The notes under the pieces: generated by a model | Databases searched by the model: none | The model's input: the letters and a program-made list of their open reading frames with translations, nothing else | What the model was told of the DNA's origin: nothing | Origin: Paraglaciecola sp. | GTDB taxonomy: Bacteria > Pseudomonadota > Gammaproteobacteria > Enterobacterales > Alteromonadaceae | DNA length: 44,272 nt | Direction: 5' to 3' | NCBI GenBank assembly: GCA_009993955.1 | Contig: JAACSL010000030.1 | Coordinates: 1-44,272, forward strand | Shown here: piece after piece, positions 18,845 to 27,525 of the stretch | How the letters are laid out: every line of letters starts with the position of its first letter | Position numbering within the stretch: the first letter of the stretch is position 1 | Translations under genes and position numbers: made by a program

Positions 18845-19192
18845 GTGCCTTTGTCTCAATCAAAACGACAACAAATATGGCAAACGGTGAGACTCATTCC
18901 CTACGGCAAAGTCGCCACCTACGGTCAGATTGCCGATTTGGCCGGTTTGCCAGGTCGCGCTCGCCTTGTTGGTAAATCGCTGTCCTGTGTGCCTGAGGGC
19001 GCAGCCGTCCCATGGTTTAAGGTCTTGCGTTCAGATGGCAAGATAGCGTTTCCACCCGGTTCGCAGCAAGCACACTTACAAGTGGGATTATTGCAAGAAG
19101 AAGCGATTGTTGTTGTGAATAACAGGGTTAAATTAATGACCTTTCAATGGCAGCCAGATCTTGCAGAAATGTTATGGAAATTAAGTCGTTAA
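18845..19192 (+). CDS. Alkyltransferase-like (ATL) DNA-binding protein
   Basis: Homologue of the C-terminal domain of O6-alkylguanine-DNA alkyltransferase without the reactive cysteine. The usual PCHR active-site motif is PWFKV here, with Trp57 replacing Cys. Known ATL proteins (Atl1, E. coli YbaZ) flip alkylated guanines and hand them to nucleotide excision repair. The base-flipping Tyr26 (ATYGQIA) and Arg40 (RARLVG) regions are conserved. Phe58 where most ATLs have His is a small oddity. The start is GTG at 18845, four bases after the previous stop. The 115-residue length is normal. Confidence 0.88.
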   Translation: MPLSQSKRQQIWQTVRLIPYGKVATYGQIADLAGLPGRARLVGKSLSCVPEGAAVPWFKVLRSDGKIAFPPGSQQAHLQVGLLQEEAIVVVNNRVKLMTFQWQPDLAEMLWKLSR

Positions 19193-19274
19193 GGTTTTCT
19201 GAGCTTGCCCTACACCGCCAAATCAGCTACTTTACAGTCACTTTGTGTATGACTCGGTTAAGAGACGCGTTGTT

Positions 19275-20462
19275 GTGTTAAAAACTATCCCTATTGAAGA
19301 GCTTTGCAGTGGCATGTATGTCGATTCTATTGCCGCTCAACAAGGTAATTTAAAAATTACCAGTCGTGGCAGGGTCAGTAATGAACAACAAATCAATCAT
19401 TTAAAACGCCAAGGTATCAAAGCCCTAGTCATTGATTTGAGTAAACAGTTGCCAAATGACGAGCCCGCCTCGGAACCACCTCTAAGCCCTGTCGAAGAGA
19501 ACATAGAGTCTCAGCCAGAGGTGTCATTTGAAGATGAAATAAGTGTTGCCGTTGCCCTGCACAATAAGGGCAAAACCTTGCAGAAGCGTTTACTTGAGAG
19601 CGTTAGCAAAGGCTTTCCCATTGACCTTGCCATACCTGAAGAATTTACCCAGAACTTAGTATCGTCCATAGACCGCAATCCTAACGCGTTACTGTGTATG
19701 ACCAAAATCCGTGAAAAAGACTCTTATCTACTCGAACATTCATTAAATGTCGCTATCTTACTGGCGAATTTTGCGAGTCATGTGGAGTTAACTGAAGAAG
19801 AAGTACAAGAATTGGCCTTGTCAGGTTTTCTGCATGACATTGGTAAAATCAAGATCCCCGATGCTATTTTGCACAAACCGGGGCGCCTCGATGAGCAGGA
19901 AATGAACGTGATGCGCGACCACGTTTATTATGGCACTAAAGTGCTACAAGAAATGGGGCTGCCAAAATCGATGATCCGCACTATTGGTGAGCATCATGAA
20001 CGTCTTGACGGTTATGGTTATCCAGAAGGCGCACGAGGTGATGAGATAAGCTTGTTTGGTCGTATGATTGCTATTGTCGACACTTACGATGCCATTACAG
20101 CTGACCGCTGTTATAAACCGGGTATGCCGTCGCAAAAGGCCTTGCAAATTCTCTTGCAAGATTCGCCGGACAAATACGACGCTGAGCTTGTGAAAAAGTT
20201 TATTAAATGCATTGGTATTTTTCCTGTTGGCAGTTTAGTTAAACTAAACAACGAAAAAATTGCCATGGTTATCCGTCAGCATCCTGTGCACGCCACCAAA
20301 CCTGTAGTCAAAGTGTTTTACTCCGTGCGTGGTAGTCACTACGTCAAACCCAGCGAGTTAGATTTACAAAAATCCCCCACTGTTAAAATAGAAAAAGCCG
20401 TCACGGCTAGCGAATACAAACTCGACTTTAACAAGTACTTTAGCGAAGCCATCGCCATCTAG
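19275..20462 (+). CDS. HD-GYP domain cyclic-di-GMP phosphodiesterase with N-terminal DUF3391
   Basis: Predicted cytoplasmic enzyme that hydrolyses cyclic-di-GMP to GMP, lowering the second messenger and favouring motility over biofilm. The N-terminal ~110 residues match the DUF3391 pattern (KTIPIEELCSGMYVDSI), the central region carries the HD motif FLHDIGKIKIP, and the diagnostic HHERLDGYGYP is intact, so activity is expected. I prefer GTG 19275 (product beginning with LKTIPIEEL, 395 residues), because family members start there; the frame is open to GTG 19245. No response-regulator domain is present. Its nearness to a sensor kinase and a polysaccharide co-polymerase suggests control of surface behaviour (inference). 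Confidence 0.9.
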   Translation: MLKTIPIEELCSGMYVDSIAAQQGNLKITSRGRVSNEQQINHLKRQGIKALVIDLSKQLPNDEPASEPPLSPVEENIESQPEVSFEDEISVAVALHNKGKTLQKRLLESVSKGFPIDLAIPEEFTQNLVSSIDRNPNALLCMTKIREKDSYLLEHSLNVAILLANFASHVELTEEEVQELALSGFLHDIGKIKIPDAILHKPGRLDEQEMNVMRDHVYYGTKVLQEMGLPKSMIRTIGEHHERLDGYGYPEGARGDEISLFGRMIAIVDTYDAITADRCYKPGMPSQKALQILLQDSPDKYDAELVKKFIKCIGIFPVGSLVKLNNEKIAMVIRQHPVHATKPVVKVFYSVRGSHYVKPSELDLQKSPTVKIEKAVTASEYKLDFNKYFSEAIAI

Positions 20463-20492
20463 TCATCGTTGATAAACTGACAAAGCAGGTGG

Positions 20493-20675
20493 TTAGGCAT
20501 GCTCTGCTTGCTGAATGATCACACTCAGCTGATCCGCTGTTACATCGGAAGGGCACACACCTTTCAATACTAACAATTCACGTAAATGATCAGGCTGCAA
20601 GGTCGCCAGCTCAGCATTGTGTTTTTGAATATAACGCATTAGTTGGCGCTGTAAATTTCGGGTTAAACAAGACAT
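20493..20675 (-). CDS. 60-residue hypothetical protein
   Basis: Not a family I recognise. The ATG at 20675 is preceded on the minus strand by AAGGTGA at good spacing, which supports real translation. The product is mostly helical and polar, with basic N-terminus (RNLQRQLMRYIQKH) and a second predicted helix ending LSVIIQQAEH; no membrane segment or signal. It is convergent with the HD-GYP gene, whose stop lies 30 bases away. Confidence 0.6.
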   Translation of the reverse strand: MSCLTRNLQRQLMRYIQKHNAELATLQPDHLRELLVLKGVCPSDVTADQLSVIIQQAEHA

Positions 20676-20860
20676 AACATCACCTTAAACTGCAAGGCTA
20701 TCCCGCCCTTGATACGCGGAAAAGCAAAACTTCGTATTGTAGAGCCTCGTAGCGAGTACCTCCATCGACTGAATATTCAGCAAATATTACACCAACAATA
20801 AAAAACTTATATTTCACAGTAAGTTACGGAACACCACTTGCCGTTCTAATACTTCATGTA

Positions 20861-20902
20861 AAGAAAAATGACAGTGTAGTGTGAAGAAAAATGTCACAGT
20901 AG
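20861..20902. repeat. Short tandem direct repeat in the yicC downstream region
   Basis: AAGAAAAATG followed by ACAGTGTAG (20861-20879) recurs as AAGAAAAATG followed by TCACAGTAG (20884-20902), a 23-base period. The copies lie between yicC and the 60-residue gene, both leftward. On the minus strand the pair gives TGACA...TGTCA followed by five T, so it could act as a weak terminator for yicC. A further hairpin-like GCGACGGC/GGCGGTCGC follows at about 20902-20926. Confidence 0.4.
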
Positions 20903-20927
20903 CGACGGCTTTTTAGGCGGTCGCGCG

Positions 20928-21791
20928 TTATTCAATATTCGCGATCTGCTCGCGCATCTGCTCAATCAAGACTTTTAATTCCACTGCTGATTGCGTGATA
21001 TCAATGTTGATGGATTTTGAACCTAAGGTGTTCGACTCGCGATTAAACTCTTGCATCATAAAATCTAAACGACGTCCTACCGCGCCGCCTTTTTTCAATA
21101 TTTTACGGGTTTCGTTGATATGCGATTTGAGTCGGTCAAGTTCTTCAGCCACGTCTACTTTTTGCGCCAACATAATCATTTCTTGCTCGACCCGCGTGGG
21201 ATCTAATTCAATGTTAGCTTCGGCAAAACGTGCAAGTATTTTATCTTTTTGCCATTTAATCACCTCTGGCATATGCGCGCTAACCTTGTCCACTTCATCT
21301 GCAATATTGACTAAACGTTGTTCAATCAGCTGACTCAAGGTAGCACCTTCGCCAGCCCGCGACTTTAAGAAATCCCCTAAGGTGGCATCAAACTCAGCCA
21401 AAATATCCCCTTGGATAGCATCCATGTCTGCTTCCTCAGCAGCAATCACACCTGGCCAGCGCAATACATCTAAGGGGTTTACCCCGGTCGACTGGCCATG
21501 GCTTTGCACCCAATCGGCAGCATGCATAATTTGTTTGGCGAGATCTTCGTTAAGCGTCAAGGTGCCCACGGCATGTTCATTGGCTGTGAAACGTAAAGCG
21601 CATTCCACTTTGCCACGTTGTAAGGCCGCCCTAAACCGCTCACGTAACACGGGCTCCATGCCTTTAAATTGCTCAGGTAAACGGAAGTAAGTTTCTAGAA
21701 AACGCTGATTAACCGAGCGAATTTCCCATACGGCTGTGCCCCAATTGGCTTTGCATTCACGGCGGGCAAAAGCGGTCATACTGTAAATCAT
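20928..21791 (-). CDS. yicC: YicC family endoribonuclease
   Basis: Homologue of E. coli YicC, an endoribonuclease reported to act on small RNAs such as RyhB. It carries the N-terminal YicC_N pattern (MIYSMTAFARRE, then EIRSVNQRFLET) and the C-terminal DUF1808 pattern (GRRLDFMMQEFNRESNTLGSK). From ATG 21791 it has 287 residues, the usual length; GAGAGA lies upstream of this ATG, whereas an ATG at 21803 would add four odd residues. It is divergent from rph, a common arrangement in gammaproteobacteria. Confidence 0.93.
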   Translation of the reverse strand: MIYSMTAFARRECKANWGTAVWEIRSVNQRFLETYFRLPEQFKGMEPVLRERFRAALQRGKVECALRFTANEHAVGTLTLNEDLAKQIMHAADWVQSHGQSTGVNPLDVLRWPGVIAAEEADMDAIQGDILAEFDATLGDFLKSRAGEGATLSQLIEQRLVNIADEVDKVSAHMPEVIKWQKDKILARFAEANIELDPTRVEQEMIMLAQKVDVAEELDRLKSHINETRKILKKGGAVGRRLDFMMQEFNRESNTLGSKSINIDITQSAVELKVLIEQMREQIANIE

Positions 21792-21935
21792 GGTATCTCT
21801 CATTTAAGCTTTGTCGCGGCATTATATAACGTAACGGCCAGCAAATAAGTAAATTACTCGGAAGATAATTGCGCACTTGACGTACTATCGACAATACCAC
21901 GGCATTTTTTAGCACCAAGCACAGTGGTTTATGGT

Positions 21936-21941
21936 TATAAT
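21936..21941 (+). promoter_or_regulatory. Candidate -10 element for rph-pyrE
   Basis: A perfect TATAAT at 21936-21941 lies 28 bases before the rph ATG, which fits a start of transcription near 21948. The -35 region is a poor match, so the promoter may be weak or activator-dependent. Confidence 0.4.
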
Positions 21942-21969
21942 TCCGCTACTTTTTTTAGTGGAGTTAATC

Positions 21970-22683
21970 ATGCGTCCAAGCGCTAGAACAGCCAGTCAGA
22001 TCCGCCCTGTTACCATCACCCGTCACTTTACTTGTCATGCCGAAGGTTCAGTTTTAATCGAATTTGGCAATACCAAGGTATTGTGCAATGCCTCTGTCAC
22101 AGAAGGCGTACCTCGTTTTATGAAAGGGCAGGGTAAAGGTTGGGTAACCGCTGAATACAGCATGTTGCCACGTGCCACCCATACGCGTTCAGAGCGCGAA
22201 GCCGCGCGAGGTAAACAAGGGGGGCGTACTTTGGAAATTCAACGTTTGATCGCTCGTTCGTTGCGTGCAGCGGTTGATTTAAAAATGCTTGGCGAAAACA
22301 CCATCGTTGTTGATTGTGATGTGATTCAGGCTGATGGTGGTACGCGCACAGCGTCAATTACCGGTGCCTGCGTCGCACTTGCTGATGCCTTAAGTTGGAT
22401 GCGCAGTAAAGGCATTATTAAAACCAATCCACTCAAACATATGATTGCTGCCCTTTCGGTGGGTATCTATAAAGGTAATGCCATTGCTGATCTTGAGTAT
22501 ATCGAGGACTCAGAAGCAGAGACGGATATGAATGTTGTGATGACTGACACTGGAAAACTCATTGAAGTCCAAGGAACGGCAGAGGCCGAGCCCTTCAGTT
22601 TTGAAGAGTTGCAAGAAATGCTTGAGTTGGCCAAACATGGCCTACGTGAACTGTTCGCTGAACAAAAAGCGGCATTGAATTAA
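21970..22683 (+). CDS. rph: Ribonuclease PH
   Basis: Phosphorolytic 3'-5' exoribonuclease that trims tRNA 3' ends. From ATG 21970 it has 237 residues, the usual length, beginning [18 protein letters not shown] lies eight bases upstream. Conserved landmarks include the [10 protein letters not shown]-type segment (here [10 protein letters not shown]), [17 protein letters not shown] and the catalytic-site [18 protein letters not shown]. Unlike the truncated copy of E. coli K-12, the gene is intact. pyrE follows after 38 bases. Confidence 0.96.
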   Translation: MRPSARTASQIRPVTITRHFTCHAEGSVLIEFGNTKVLCNASVTEGVPRFMKGQGKGWVTAEYSMLPRATHTRSEREAARGKQGGRTLEIQRLIARSLRAAVDLKMLGENTIVVDCDVIQADGGTRTASITGACVALADALSWMRSKGIIKTNPLKHMIAALSVGIYKGNAIADLEYIEDSEAETDMNVVMTDTGKLIEVQGTAEAEPFSFEELQEMLELAKHGLRELFAEQKAALN

Positions 22684-22721
22684 TCAGTTGTTTGGCAAAA
22701 CATTATTCAGTAGGAGAGGGC

Positions 22722-23363
22722 ATGCAAGAGTATCAACGCAACTTTATTGAGTTTGCTTTGGCCCGTCAGGTGCTTAAATTCGGTCAGTTTACCCTCAAGT
22801 CTGGGCGCACGAGTCCGTACTTTTTTAATGCGGGATTGTTTAACACAGGTGGCGATTTAGCCAAACTTGGGCAGTTCTATGCGCAAGCCTTATTAAATGC
22901 CAAGATTGAGTTCGACGTATTGTTTGGGCCTGCCTATAAAGGCATCCCTATCGCCACCACTACCGCTGTCGCCTTAGCAGACAAACACGGCATCGATAAA
23001 CCCTATTGTTTTAACCGCAAAGAAGCGAAAACTCATGGTGAGGGCGGCAACTTGGTGGGTAGTCCACTTGCTGGCCGAGTGATGTTAGTGGACGACGTCA
23101 TTACTGCGGGCACGGCGATTCGTGAATCCATGCAATTAATTGCCACTGCTAACGCTCAGCTCGCGGGTGTATTAGTCGCTCTAGATAGACAGGAACGTGG
23201 TCAAGGCGCTTTATCAGCCATTCAAGAGGTGGAGCGTGATTTTTCCACCCAAGTGGTGAGCATCATCAATTTGGCAGATTTGATTGAATATATCAGCGAC
23301 AAAGAGGCGATGACTGAGCACTTGGCTAATATCCGTGTTTATCGTGACACTTACGGGATTTAA
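22722..23363 (+). CDS. pyrE: Orotate phosphoribosyltransferase
   Basis: Converts orotate and PRPP to orotidine monophosphate in pyrimidine synthesis. The PRPP-binding motif [13 protein letters not shown] lies near residue 120, with the flexible-loop [11 protein letters not shown] near 103 and GPAYKGIP near 70. ATG 22722 preceded by GGAGAGG gives 213 residues, as in E. coli; a TTG at 22692 only extends the frame. The rph-pyrE pairing is classic. Confidence 0.96.
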   Translation: MQEYQRNFIEFALARQVLKFGQFTLKSGRTSPYFFNAGLFNTGGDLAKLGQFYAQALLNAKIEFDVLFGPAYKGIPIATTTAVALADKHGIDKPYCFNRKEAKTHGEGGNLVGSPLAGRVMLVDDVITAGTAIRESMQLIATANAQLAGVLVALDRQERGQGALSAIQEVERDFSTQVVSIINLADLIEYISDKEAMTEHLANIRVYRDTYGI

Positions 23364-23372
23364 TCGGTCATC

Positions 23373-23630
23373 GTGAGCGACATCATGCCATCAACTCCTT
23401 TGCAAGCAGACTTTTTGCTGGATACCTTGGGCCTTCGATGCCCTGAACCGGTGATGATGGTGCGTTTAAAAATTCGCGAGATGCAAGTAGGCGAAACCTT
23501 ATTAGTGGTGGCTGATGATCACTCCACCACACGCGATATCCCCAGTTTTTGCCGTTTCATGGAGCATCAGCTAGTGGCCAGTGATACGGCACAAAAGCCT
23601 TACCGCTACGTGATTCTAAAAGCCCACTAA
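23373..23630 (+). CDS. TusA/SirA-like sulfurtransferase
   Basis: Small TusA-family protein with the signature [19 protein letters not shown], containing the persulfide-bearing Cys in RCPEP. TusA proteins carry sulfur for tRNA 2-thiouridine and molybdopterin synthesis. The 85-residue length is normal. The start is GTG 23373, nine bases after pyrE; the ribosome site is weak, so ATG 23385 is an alternative. I do not assign tusA firmly because several paralogues share the motif. Confidence 0.85.
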   Translation: MSDIMPSTPLQADFLLDTLGLRCPEPVMMVRLKIREMQVGETLLVVADDHSTTRDIPSFCRFMEHQLVASDTAQKPYRYVILKAH

Positions 23631-23665
23631 TTGTCTTTTTGTTAAGCCTTCAGTGTGGCTGAGTA

Positions 23666-25789
23666 TTAGGATTTTAAACGCCCAAGCTGGGTATTCATGA
23701 TGGCGACAATTCCATTTACCTGCTGACTCAACTCTTCTAACTCGTCGCCTAATTTCGAAAGTTGTTTACTGCCATCGCCAATGGCGACCACTCGGCGATT
23801 GATGTGTTCACTGACTTGGCTTTGTTCATTTGCCGCTGATGCAACTTGCGCTGCGCTAGTGTTGATGGCATCAATGCGTTCCATGACCTCTGATAATTGA
23901 CTGAAAATATCTTGGGTTTTGTTAACCGTACCCTCAACACTTTGTTGGATCTGCGCAAGCGACGTCACAGCAATATTTACTTCTGTTTGTAAATTACCGA
24001 TTAAACCACTGATTTCTTGGGTAGAAGATTGAGTACGAGATGCAAGATTACGCACTTCGTCAGCGACCACGGCAAATCCACGCCCCTGTTCTCCGGCTCT
24101 GGCGGCTTCAATCGCGGCGTTTAAGGCCAACAAGTTAGTTTGTTCGGCAATGGCTTGGATCGTGCCAACAATACTGGTGATATCCGCTGTTTTACTGGCC
24201 ACCTGCGAGATCTGTTGTTCTGACTGATGCATTTGCTTCGATAATTCAGTGACTTCGTCAACATTGGCGCGGAAGCGTTGCTGGGTTGTGGTCAGTAAGG
24301 CAACACTGCTGTTGGAGCTTTGTGCCGTATCATCAGCTAAGGCGGACACTGAGTTTGCAGCAGTCGCCATTTCATTTATCGCAACCACCACGTCTTGTAA
24401 ATTGACTTCCTGCTCGTCGGTACTATGACGCATGGAATTGGCTTTTGAATCCAATTTACCGACTTGCTGGCTTAGTTTATGTGCTTCTGACTTGAGGGCA
24501 GAAATCATATCTTTTAGTTTTTCTAAAAATTGATTCAAGCCTGCTGAGACATGAATGAGTTCCAGGTGGTTGTTCACATCGATGGCCTGGGTTAGATCCC
24601 CTTCGTTACTGGCTAATTTAAGTACTGATTGCGATACCCTCTCTATCGGCCGCGAGATACTGCGTGCCATCACGTAAACAATCAGTACTGCCGACACCAA
24701 CAGCACAAGAGCCAGCCAGGTATTGCGGCTTAACTCCTGATTTAATGTTTCGTTGGCCACAGCTTGCATGTCAGCCAAGGGTGCCATAGCAATTGAAGTA
24801 GGCACGGTTACAAGTAACTGCCACTCAACGTTGGCATCACTAATAGGCACGGGTATTTTTACATACCAGTTTTCAGCTTCGAGAACGCTCGTTTGGGGAT
24901 TCTCCAGCACCTGCTGTAAAGCCTTAGATACTTGATTAACTGGCTGTGCCAGTTGGCTTGGGAATTCGCTTGAGGCGACAATGAGGTGGCGCTGGCTGAT
25001 TAAGGTCAGTTGCGATTTTCCAGCATAAAACGCTGTAGATTGTTCGTTGATCCATTGCTGCAATACGGGCAGGTTAATATCTATGCCAACTAGGCCACGA
25101 AAGCGACCAGATACAGAAACCGGGGCTGAAAGGGTTGTCATCAAGACGGTATTGCCGGGTTCAATTTCATACAAATAAGGGTCTAACGCACACGGCATTT
25201 GGGTATCGCGGCCACATAAATACCATTCTGCTTCACGAACTCCATACTCGTCCTTGTCATCAAGATATTTTTCCGTTGAATCATCGACGGCTGAGTAGAC
25301 AATTTGGCCATTGTCGCGAACCCAATAAATTTCGAGTGAACCGATTTCGGTGCTGTGTTCAACATTGTTTATGTTTGCTTGATCCTGACCATCGTAACCC
25401 TGTGCCTCAAACTGTGCATACATAGCGCTTATTTGTGGGTTGGCTTCAAGGGCAGCTTTGACTAATCCCTTAACAGCGTCACGACTTAGTGGTGTGTTAG
25501 GGATGGCAGAGCTTTTTAGAATGCTAGCCACGGTCAGTGGCGCTGAAAAAGATTTGTCCAATAAGGCTTTAATTTTGTTGCCGACGTTTTTCCCTGTCAG
25601 TTCCATGGACTGCAATACCGAGGTTTTTAATTCCTGCTCCGTGGTACGAAGCTGTTTGTCGGTTATTTTTTCGAGACTACTAAATGATAGGAATGACAAC
25701 AACAAGATACAGAACAGCACTAAGGCTGCGACGAGAACCAGCAATTTGGTATTGATGCTGAGGTTTCTATAATATTGGCCAAAAGTCAT
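23666..25789 (-). CDS. Methyl-accepting chemotaxis protein with dCache sensor
   Basis: Transmembrane chemoreceptor of 707 residues from ATG 25789, which has AAGGGG upstream; the open frame reaches 25873 but those extra codons look non-coding. TM1 covers ~14-36, a periplasmic dCache-type sensor ~45-345 (with a [13 protein letters not shown] strand and [13 protein letters not shown]), and TM2 ~355-377. HAMP follows ([15 protein letters not shown]), then the signalling domain with the conserved tip [18 protein letters not shown]. No CheB/CheR-tethering pentapeptide is visible at the C-terminus. The ligand is unknown; dCache domains often bind amino acids. It is convergent with tusA. Confidence 0.93.
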   Translation of the reverse strand: MTFGQYYRNLSINTKLLVLVAALVLFCILLLSFLSFSSLEKITDKQLRTTEQELKTSVLQSMELTGKNVGNKIKALLDKSFSAPLTVASILKSSAIPNTPLSRDAVKGLVKAALEANPQISAMYAQFEAQGYDGQDQANINNVEHSTEIGSLEIYWVRDNGQIVYSAVDDSTEKYLDDKDEYGVREAEWYLCGRDTQMPCALDPYLYEIEPGNTVLMTTLSAPVSVSGRFRGLVGIDINLPVLQQWINEQSTAFYAGKSQLTLISQRHLIVASSEFPSQLAQPVNQVSKALQQVLENPQTSVLEAENWYVKIPVPISDANVEWQLLVTVPTSIAMAPLADMQAVANETLNQELSRNTWLALVLLVSAVLIVYVMARSISRPIERVSQSVLKLASNEGDLTQAIDVNNHLELIHVSAGLNQFLEKLKDMISALKSEAHKLSQQVGKLDSKANSMRHSTDEQEVNLQDVVVAINEMATAANSVSALADDTAQSSNSSVALLTTTQQRFRANVDEVTELSKQMHQSEQQISQVASKTADITSIVGTIQAIAEQTNLLALNAAIEAARAGEQGRGFAVVADEVRNLASRTQSSTQEISGLIGNLQTEVNIAVTSLAQIQQSVEGTVNKTQDIFSQLSEVMERIDAINTSAAQVASAANEQSQVSEHINRRVVAIGDGSKQLSKLGDELEELSQQVNGIVAIMNTQLGRLKS

Positions 25790-25887
25790 GAACGCCCCTT
25801 CTGTCTGCCACTCTGTGCAGCATAAAACTAAGCAAGTATCGGTACTTATTACAGTATTTAATACACTACGCAAGTGTCGCGCTTATT

Positions 25888-25914
25888 TTATCGACAAAAT
25901 AGTCAATTTTTGTA
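25888..25914 (-). promoter_or_regulatory. Candidate sigma28 (FliA) promoter for the chemoreceptor gene
   Basis: On the minus strand TACAAAAA (25907-25914) and GTCGATAA (25888-25895) are separated by 11 bases. Known sigma28 sites are TAAAGTTT-N11-GCCGATAA; the -10 part differs at one base while the -35 part is only partly conserved. It lies about 90 bases upstream of the chemoreceptor ATG, where such a promoter is expected. Confidence 0.4.
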
Positions 25915-25949
25915 GTTTTATTGCCGCGAGCAATCACAGTTCACAACGG

Positions 25950-26495
25950 TCAGCACACACCCAAGCTATGACGTTTACCATCGCTTTCTACGGTCAAATG
26001 ACGCTCACCATTTATTTCATGTATTTGGCCTATCTCAGCCAGTTGATAAAAAACATTCTGATGTAATCGCGCCCATAGGTTTCGTCTGACTAGGACGTAA
26101 GGTAGCACCTGACCACTGCAACGGTCAGACAATAATGCTAGGGGGTGGGATTGGCTGACTCTAACGGTGTCATCAACATTGGTGGTTAATAGCAACTGTC
26201 CGTCAGTCTGTTGCCACTGGGTGATCACAAAGGGTGAATCTGCTACCTGAATGCCTACTTTTTCCACAGGCGTGACTAAAAAGTAGGCATCTTCTTCTCG
26301 CTTTAATACGCCAGCAAACAGCTTTACCAGCGCCTGGCGCCCAATGGGCGTACCCATGTAATGCCAGCTTCCATCGTGTTTGATCTGCATATCAATGTTG
26401 CCACAAAACGCAGGATCCCATGTTTCGATGGGGGCTACAGAGGCACGTTGTTCAGCGAGGTTTTTCTGCAAACTATTGAGGTTTATTTCAGCCAT
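25950..26495 (-). CDS. DUF1285 domain protein
   Basis: 181-residue cytoplasmic protein of the DUF1285 family, function unknown. Family landmarks are the N-terminal PIETWDPAFCGNIDMQI and the WHYMGTPIGRQALVKLFAGVLKREED segment, followed by the C-terminal LWARLHQNVFYQLAEIG. Structures of the family show a two-domain fold with no assigned activity. It follows the DUF3014 gene after three bases, in the same direction, so the two are probably co-transcribed. Confidence 0.85.
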   Translation of the reverse strand: MAEINLNSLQKNLAEQRASVAPIETWDPAFCGNIDMQIKHDGSWHYMGTPIGRQALVKLFAGVLKREEDAYFLVTPVEKVGIQVADSPFVITQWQQTDGQLLLTTNVDDTVRVSQSHPLALLSDRCSGQVLPYVLVRRNLWARLHQNVFYQLAEIGQIHEINGERHLTVESDGKRHSLGVC

Positions 26496-26498
26496 GTA

Positions 26499-27317
26499 TT
26501 ACAAGGCCTCTTTGATCTCGCGTAATTTGGCCTTTATTCGCCGCATGTTGTCGGGACCGGTGCGAAGCAGCTGTTTTTGTGCTGCGGCTAAGCCCTCTAA
26601 TTGCGGATCGGCGAACTTAAACATCACGCTATCGGTATACACTTCAACGGGGGTAGGTACTTCTGGGGTATCCAGTAACACATTAATAGCAGTGATCAGT
26701 TTGTCATTGAACTCATCGGACGGACCGCTGATTTCAGCGAAGATGTCCTTCAGGGCTGGTTTGTACTCTGCATACAATTGTATCAGTGCCGTGGTATCCA
26801 TAGATTCCAATGCTTCGACGTAGGGTGTGTAACGCTTGTAACTGGCCGGATCAATCCACTGCTTATCCGCTTGCACAAAGGTTCTAAAAGGATTTTCTGG
26901 TTTGACCAATACACGATTATTAGTCGACAGTTGTTGTTCCGCTAGGGTATTTGTCATCACGACAAAGCGTTGCAACAGTGCATCATCGATGATTAATCGA
27001 GCAAAGGCGTCATAACTCGATAAACTCATTAACTTGGATTTTACCGCACCATCGCTGGTATCCACAGGCATGGGCTCAACAACAGGTGCCGTTTGCGTCA
27101 CTTCGTCGTTAGTGTTTGCGTTAAAGGCGCTGTCATCCACTGCTACTTCTGTCTCAGGCATGCTGTTATCAGGCTCAGGGACACTGACGATGGGGTCAGG
27201 CATAACATTAGATTCGGGTTTAGGATCGCTGGGCCAGAACATGATCGCCAAAACGAGAATGACAATAGCCCCAATCACAAAATGGGGAACTAAAGACTTT
27301 TTGTTTTCTTCGCTCAT
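26499..27317 (-). CDS. DUF3014 domain membrane protein
   Basis: 272 residues from ATG 27317, which is preceded by AAGGAGA; the open frame to 27347 adds ten residues without a ribosome site. A short cytoplasmic head (MSEENKKSLVPH) and one membrane segment (FVIGAIVILVLAIMFW) are followed by an acidic Pro-rich linker and a periplasmic DUF3014 domain (PENPFRTFVQADKQWIDPASY). Function unknown. The adjacent DUF1285 gene is a common partner in Alteromonadales by my recollection. Confidence 0.83.
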   Translation of the reverse strand: MSEENKKSLVPHFVIGAIVILVLAIMFWPSDPKPESNVMPDPIVSVPEPDNSMPETEVAVDDSAFNANTNDEVTQTAPVVEPMPVDTSDGAVKSKLMSLSSYDAFARLIIDDALLQRFVVMTNTLAEQQLSTNNRVLVKPENPFRTFVQADKQWIDPASYKRYTPYVEALESMDTTALIQLYAEYKPALKDIFAEISGPSDEFNDKLITAINVLLDTPEVPTPVEVYTDSVMFKFADPQLEGLAAAQKQLLRTGPDNMRRIKAKLREIKEAL

Positions 27318-27525
27318 ATTTTCTCCTTGCACATGATTAAACGCCAACGTAGAGAGTGTAGACTACTGAAAATTCAGCAAAAATGATATGGCTTGCTAGC
27401 ACAAGCACAACAGCAAAAAGCATGTAAAACAACACTAGACCTGATTACATCTCACGACTAGACTGCCATCATCACGCGTTGTCAGCGTTTAGAACACAGA
27501 ACTTTCCATTAGTTTAGGTTGTTGT

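Noticed and set aside
25788-26066. 92-codon plus-strand ORF across the chemoreceptor upstream region
   Set aside because: It overlaps the DUF1285 gene and the promoter region antisense and has no recognisable product.
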